From CAYMPW01 sp964392725 (GTDB taxonomy: Archaea > Thermoplasmatota > Thermoplasmata > Methanomassiliicoccales > Methanomethylophilaceae): a stretch of 14,837 nucleotides of DNA. The DNA lies in contig CAYMPW010000026.1 of assembly GCA_964392725.1 (NCBI GenBank), positions 1 through 14,837 on the forward strand, written 5' to 3'. The translations under genes and the position numbers were made by a program. Of the stretch, positions 13,035-14,837 are shown one piece after another (position 1 is the stretch's first letter; every line of letters begins with the position of its first letter). Below the pieces are notes generated by a model, which was not told where the DNA came from, made no database searches, and saw only the letters and a program-made list of their open reading frames with translations.

Positions 13035-14606
13035 TCACTGTTCCGATTTGCGGGCATAACCGCGATTGACTGCTTCCATCATCGCATCTATGGATGCTTT
13101 AACGATATCCGAACTGACCGCACGACCAACGGATGTTGTTCCGTTTTCGGATACGTCTCTGAGAACCACGGTAACCTGTGCGAGAGAATCTTCTTTTCCC
13201 GTAACCGCTTTCAGATTGAAATCATCCAATGCCAAATCTTCGTTGATCGCTTTTCCGATTGCGCCCAACGCGGCATTGACGGGACCCACTCCCGCTTCCG
13301 ATGCCGTACGGATAACACCATCGACATTCAACGTAACTTCGGCTTTGGGAAGAACGTCTTTTCCCGTTGTTATGGAATAATTTTCGAGAATAATCTTATC
13401 GATGGATTTTCCTTTCCAAAGAATCTGTTCGCTTAATACAAAAAGTTCGGATTTATCGATCTCTTTTCCACCGAAGGATAAAACTTTCACGGCCTCGGTA
13501 AGTTGTGGAATCAGATCATCCGGGAAATCAGGATTGATTTCATTCATTTGTGATTTAAGAGAATGTTCTCCCGACAATCTTCCGATAACAATTTGACGAT
13601 CTGCCCCGATTAATTCGGGACAAAATGGTTCGTAAGTCGAAGATTCGTTGAGAATCCCGTGAACATGAATTCCGGATTCGTGAGAGAACGCATTTCTTCC
13701 CACTATCGCTTTATTGATTGCCAGATTCATCCCGGTTGTTCTTTCTACAATTCTTGAGGTTTTATGAATCATGGATAAATCCACGGTTGAAACACCATAA
13801 TTTTTGTAAAGATTCACAGCAACTTCTTCGAGTGCCACATTACCGGTTCTTTCTCCTATTCCGTTCATGGTTACATGCGCAATAACGGCTCCGGCTTCCA
13901 ATGAAGCAAGCGTATTCGCAAGTGCCAATCCCATATCGTTATGGCAATGAACCGAAACCGGAAGTTCGGTGTTTGAAACAACTTTCGAAACTATCGAAGA
14001 TATGGATTCCGGAACTGCGACTCCAACCGTATCGGGAATATTCAGAGAATCTGCTCCGGCTTCTTCCACGGCTTTGAAAACTTTTAACAAATAGTCGATA
14101 TCGGTACGTGTTGCATCTTCGCATGAAAATTGAACTTTGAGTCCAAGTGATTTTGCGTATTTGACGGCTTCGACAGCCTTTGAGAGAGCTTCTTCACGTG
14201 AAATGTTAAGCTTGTGTTTAAGATGAATATCCGATGTTGCAATGAAAAGATGGACATTTGAAACTCCGGATCTGACTGCGGCATCAATATCTTTTTTTGA
14301 TGACCTTGCGAGACTGTATATTTCGGCTTTGAGTCCAAGATTTACGATGGATTTTATTGTTTCGGAATCGATTTCGGAAACTGCGGCAAAACCTGCTTCT
14401 ATCATGTCTACACCGAGAGCATCCAAAGCCTGTGCCAGTGAAATTTTATCTTCAGGTGTTAAAGTCATTCCGGGAGTTTGTTCTCCGTCTCTCAATGTTG
14501 TATCAAAAAGGGAGATTTTGTTGGGAATACGACCTTCCAAAAAAGGCTTCACCTGGATACTTGCAACATCCGTTTTGGATCTGTTTTGCTCAGATTTTTC
14601 AGACAT
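13035..14606 (-). CDS. 2-isopropylmalate / citramalate synthase family
   Basis: Condenses acetyl-CoA with 2-ketoisovalerate (LeuA) or pyruvate (CimA) for leucine or isoleucine synthesis. The 523-residue protein has the DRE-TIM barrel: DTTLRDGEQ at 35-43 (R39, metal ligand D40), SCEDATRTD, HCHNDMG from 220 (metal ligands H220 and H222) and NGIGERTGN at 248-256. The C-terminal part (about 390-515) is the LeuA allosteric domain, which argues against AksA-type homocitrate synthases that lack it. LeuA and CimA cannot be told apart by eye. A TATA-like site lies at 14636-14646. The pcc1-like gene follows after 4 bases and is probably co-transcribed. Confidence 0.92.
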   Translation of the reverse strand: MSEKSEQNRSKTDVASIQVKPFLEGRIPNKISLFDTTLRDGEQTPGMTLTPEDKISLAQALDALGVDMIEAGFAAVSEIDSETIKSIVNLGLKAEIYSLARSSKKDIDAAVRSGVSNVHLFIATSDIHLKHKLNISREEALSKAVEAVKYAKSLGLKVQFSCEDATRTDIDYLLKVFKAVEEAGADSLNIPDTVGVAVPESISSIVSKVVSNTELPVSVHCHNDMGLALANTLASLEAGAVIAHVTMNGIGERTGNVALEEVAVNLYKNYGVSTVDLSMIHKTSRIVERTTGMNLAINKAIVGRNAFSHESGIHVHGILNESSTYEPFCPELIGADRQIVIGRLSGEHSLKSQMNEINPDFPDDLIPQLTEAVKVLSFGGKEIDKSELFVLSEQILWKGKSIDKIILENYSITTGKDVLPKAEVTLNVDGVIRTASEAGVGPVNAALGAIGKAINEDLALDDFNLKAVTGKEDSLAQVTVVLRDVSENGTTSVGRAVSSDIVKASIDAMMEAVNRGYARKSEQ

Positions 14607-14635
14607 GTGTTAACAAGTAGCCAGGTTTATGAGAG

Positions 14636-14646
14636 TATTTAAAAAT
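14636..14646 (-). promoter_or_regulatory. TATA box of the LeuA/CimA-family gene
   Basis: ATTTTTAAATA on the minus strand is centred about 35 bases before ATG 14606, so a leader of only a few bases is expected. Confidence 0.5.
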
Positions 14647-14655
14647 TCGGAAAAA

Positions 14656-14837
14656 TCACCCATCTGTATCTGGAATCAATACGATCTCCGCATTTCCAAT
14701 AATTTCGCATGACATGCGCATACCCTCATGTGGAAGAACAATTATATCTTTTGAGAAAGTAAAAAATTTCTCATCAGATAGAAGAGTAATAGTTATTTTA
14801 TCATAATGTGTAACTTCGATAGTATCAGGATATGATC
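14656..14837 (-). CDS. Unrecognised protein, C-terminal part (runs off right edge)
   Basis: A minus-strand frame is open from the window edge to TGA at 14656-14658 and gives 59 residues. It contains VTHYDKITITLLSDEKFFTF, DIIVLPHEGMRMSCEIIG and ends VLIPDTDG. The alternating hydrophobic pattern and lack of helices suggest a small beta-rich domain. It is followed after 49 bases by the LeuA/CimA-family gene, which has its own TATA-like site. No family can be named from this fragment. Confidence 0.6.
   Translation of the reverse strand, partial: SYPDTIEVTHYDKITITLLSDEKFFTFSKDIIVLPHEGMRMSCEIIGNAEIVLIPDTDG

Overview
The window reads as archaeal chromosome joined to a small accessory segment. Archaeal signs are TATA boxes about 25-30 bases ahead of start codons on both strands (many genes look leaderless), a full-length archaeosine tRNA-guanine transglycosylase with a PUA domain, a Pth2-type peptidyl-tRNA hydrolase, a Pcc1-like KEOPS subunit and a ThiD-ThiN fusion. 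No gene whose end is visible uses TAG as stop. That fits, without proving, a Methanomassiliicoccales-like (Thermoplasmatota) methanogen; the lineage is inference.

Bases 1-1890 are accessory DNA: short densely packed genes beside the 3' end of a tRNA-Ile(GAU) gene. A ribbon-helix-helix (RHH) protein (1161-1328, +) is transcribed divergently from a run of tiny minus-strand genes (59, 51 and about 45 codons) that leads towards a partial gene at the left edge. Two related dyads between the divergent genes, one covering the RHH start codon, look like operators. A nearly perfect inverted repeat of about 38 bases (318-356 / 561-598) encloses about 200 bases with a strong hairpin just before the left-edge gene. 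Nearer the tRNA lie two paralogous zinc-ribbon genes and an open frame that runs back into the tRNA without a start codon. This looks like the tRNA-proximal end of an integrated element.

Bases 1897-14837 are core genes. tRNA-Ile and argG-argH (last two steps of arginine synthesis) diverge. Two unrecognised small genes on the minus strand follow. A thiamine cluster comes next: thiDN, then thiE and thiM, interrupted by an AroQ-type chorismate mutase and a membrane-anchored FKBP-type prolyl isomerase. After thiM come convergent pth2, a divergent unknown (perhaps DUF2703-like), and tgtA. On the minus strand a LeuA/CimA-family synthase is followed by a pcc1-like gene whose end overlaps tgtA antisense. 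A partial minus-strand gene closes the window.

The thiamine genes supply HMP-PP (ThiD domain), phosphorylate the thiazole alcohol (ThiM) and join the halves (ThiE and/or ThiN), so two different thiamine-phosphate synthases may coexist. TgtA, Pcc1 and Pth2 all act on tRNA. Gene packing is tight: two convergent pairs share one palindromic TTATAA as stop codons on both strands, and tgtA/pcc1 overlap by 57 bases.
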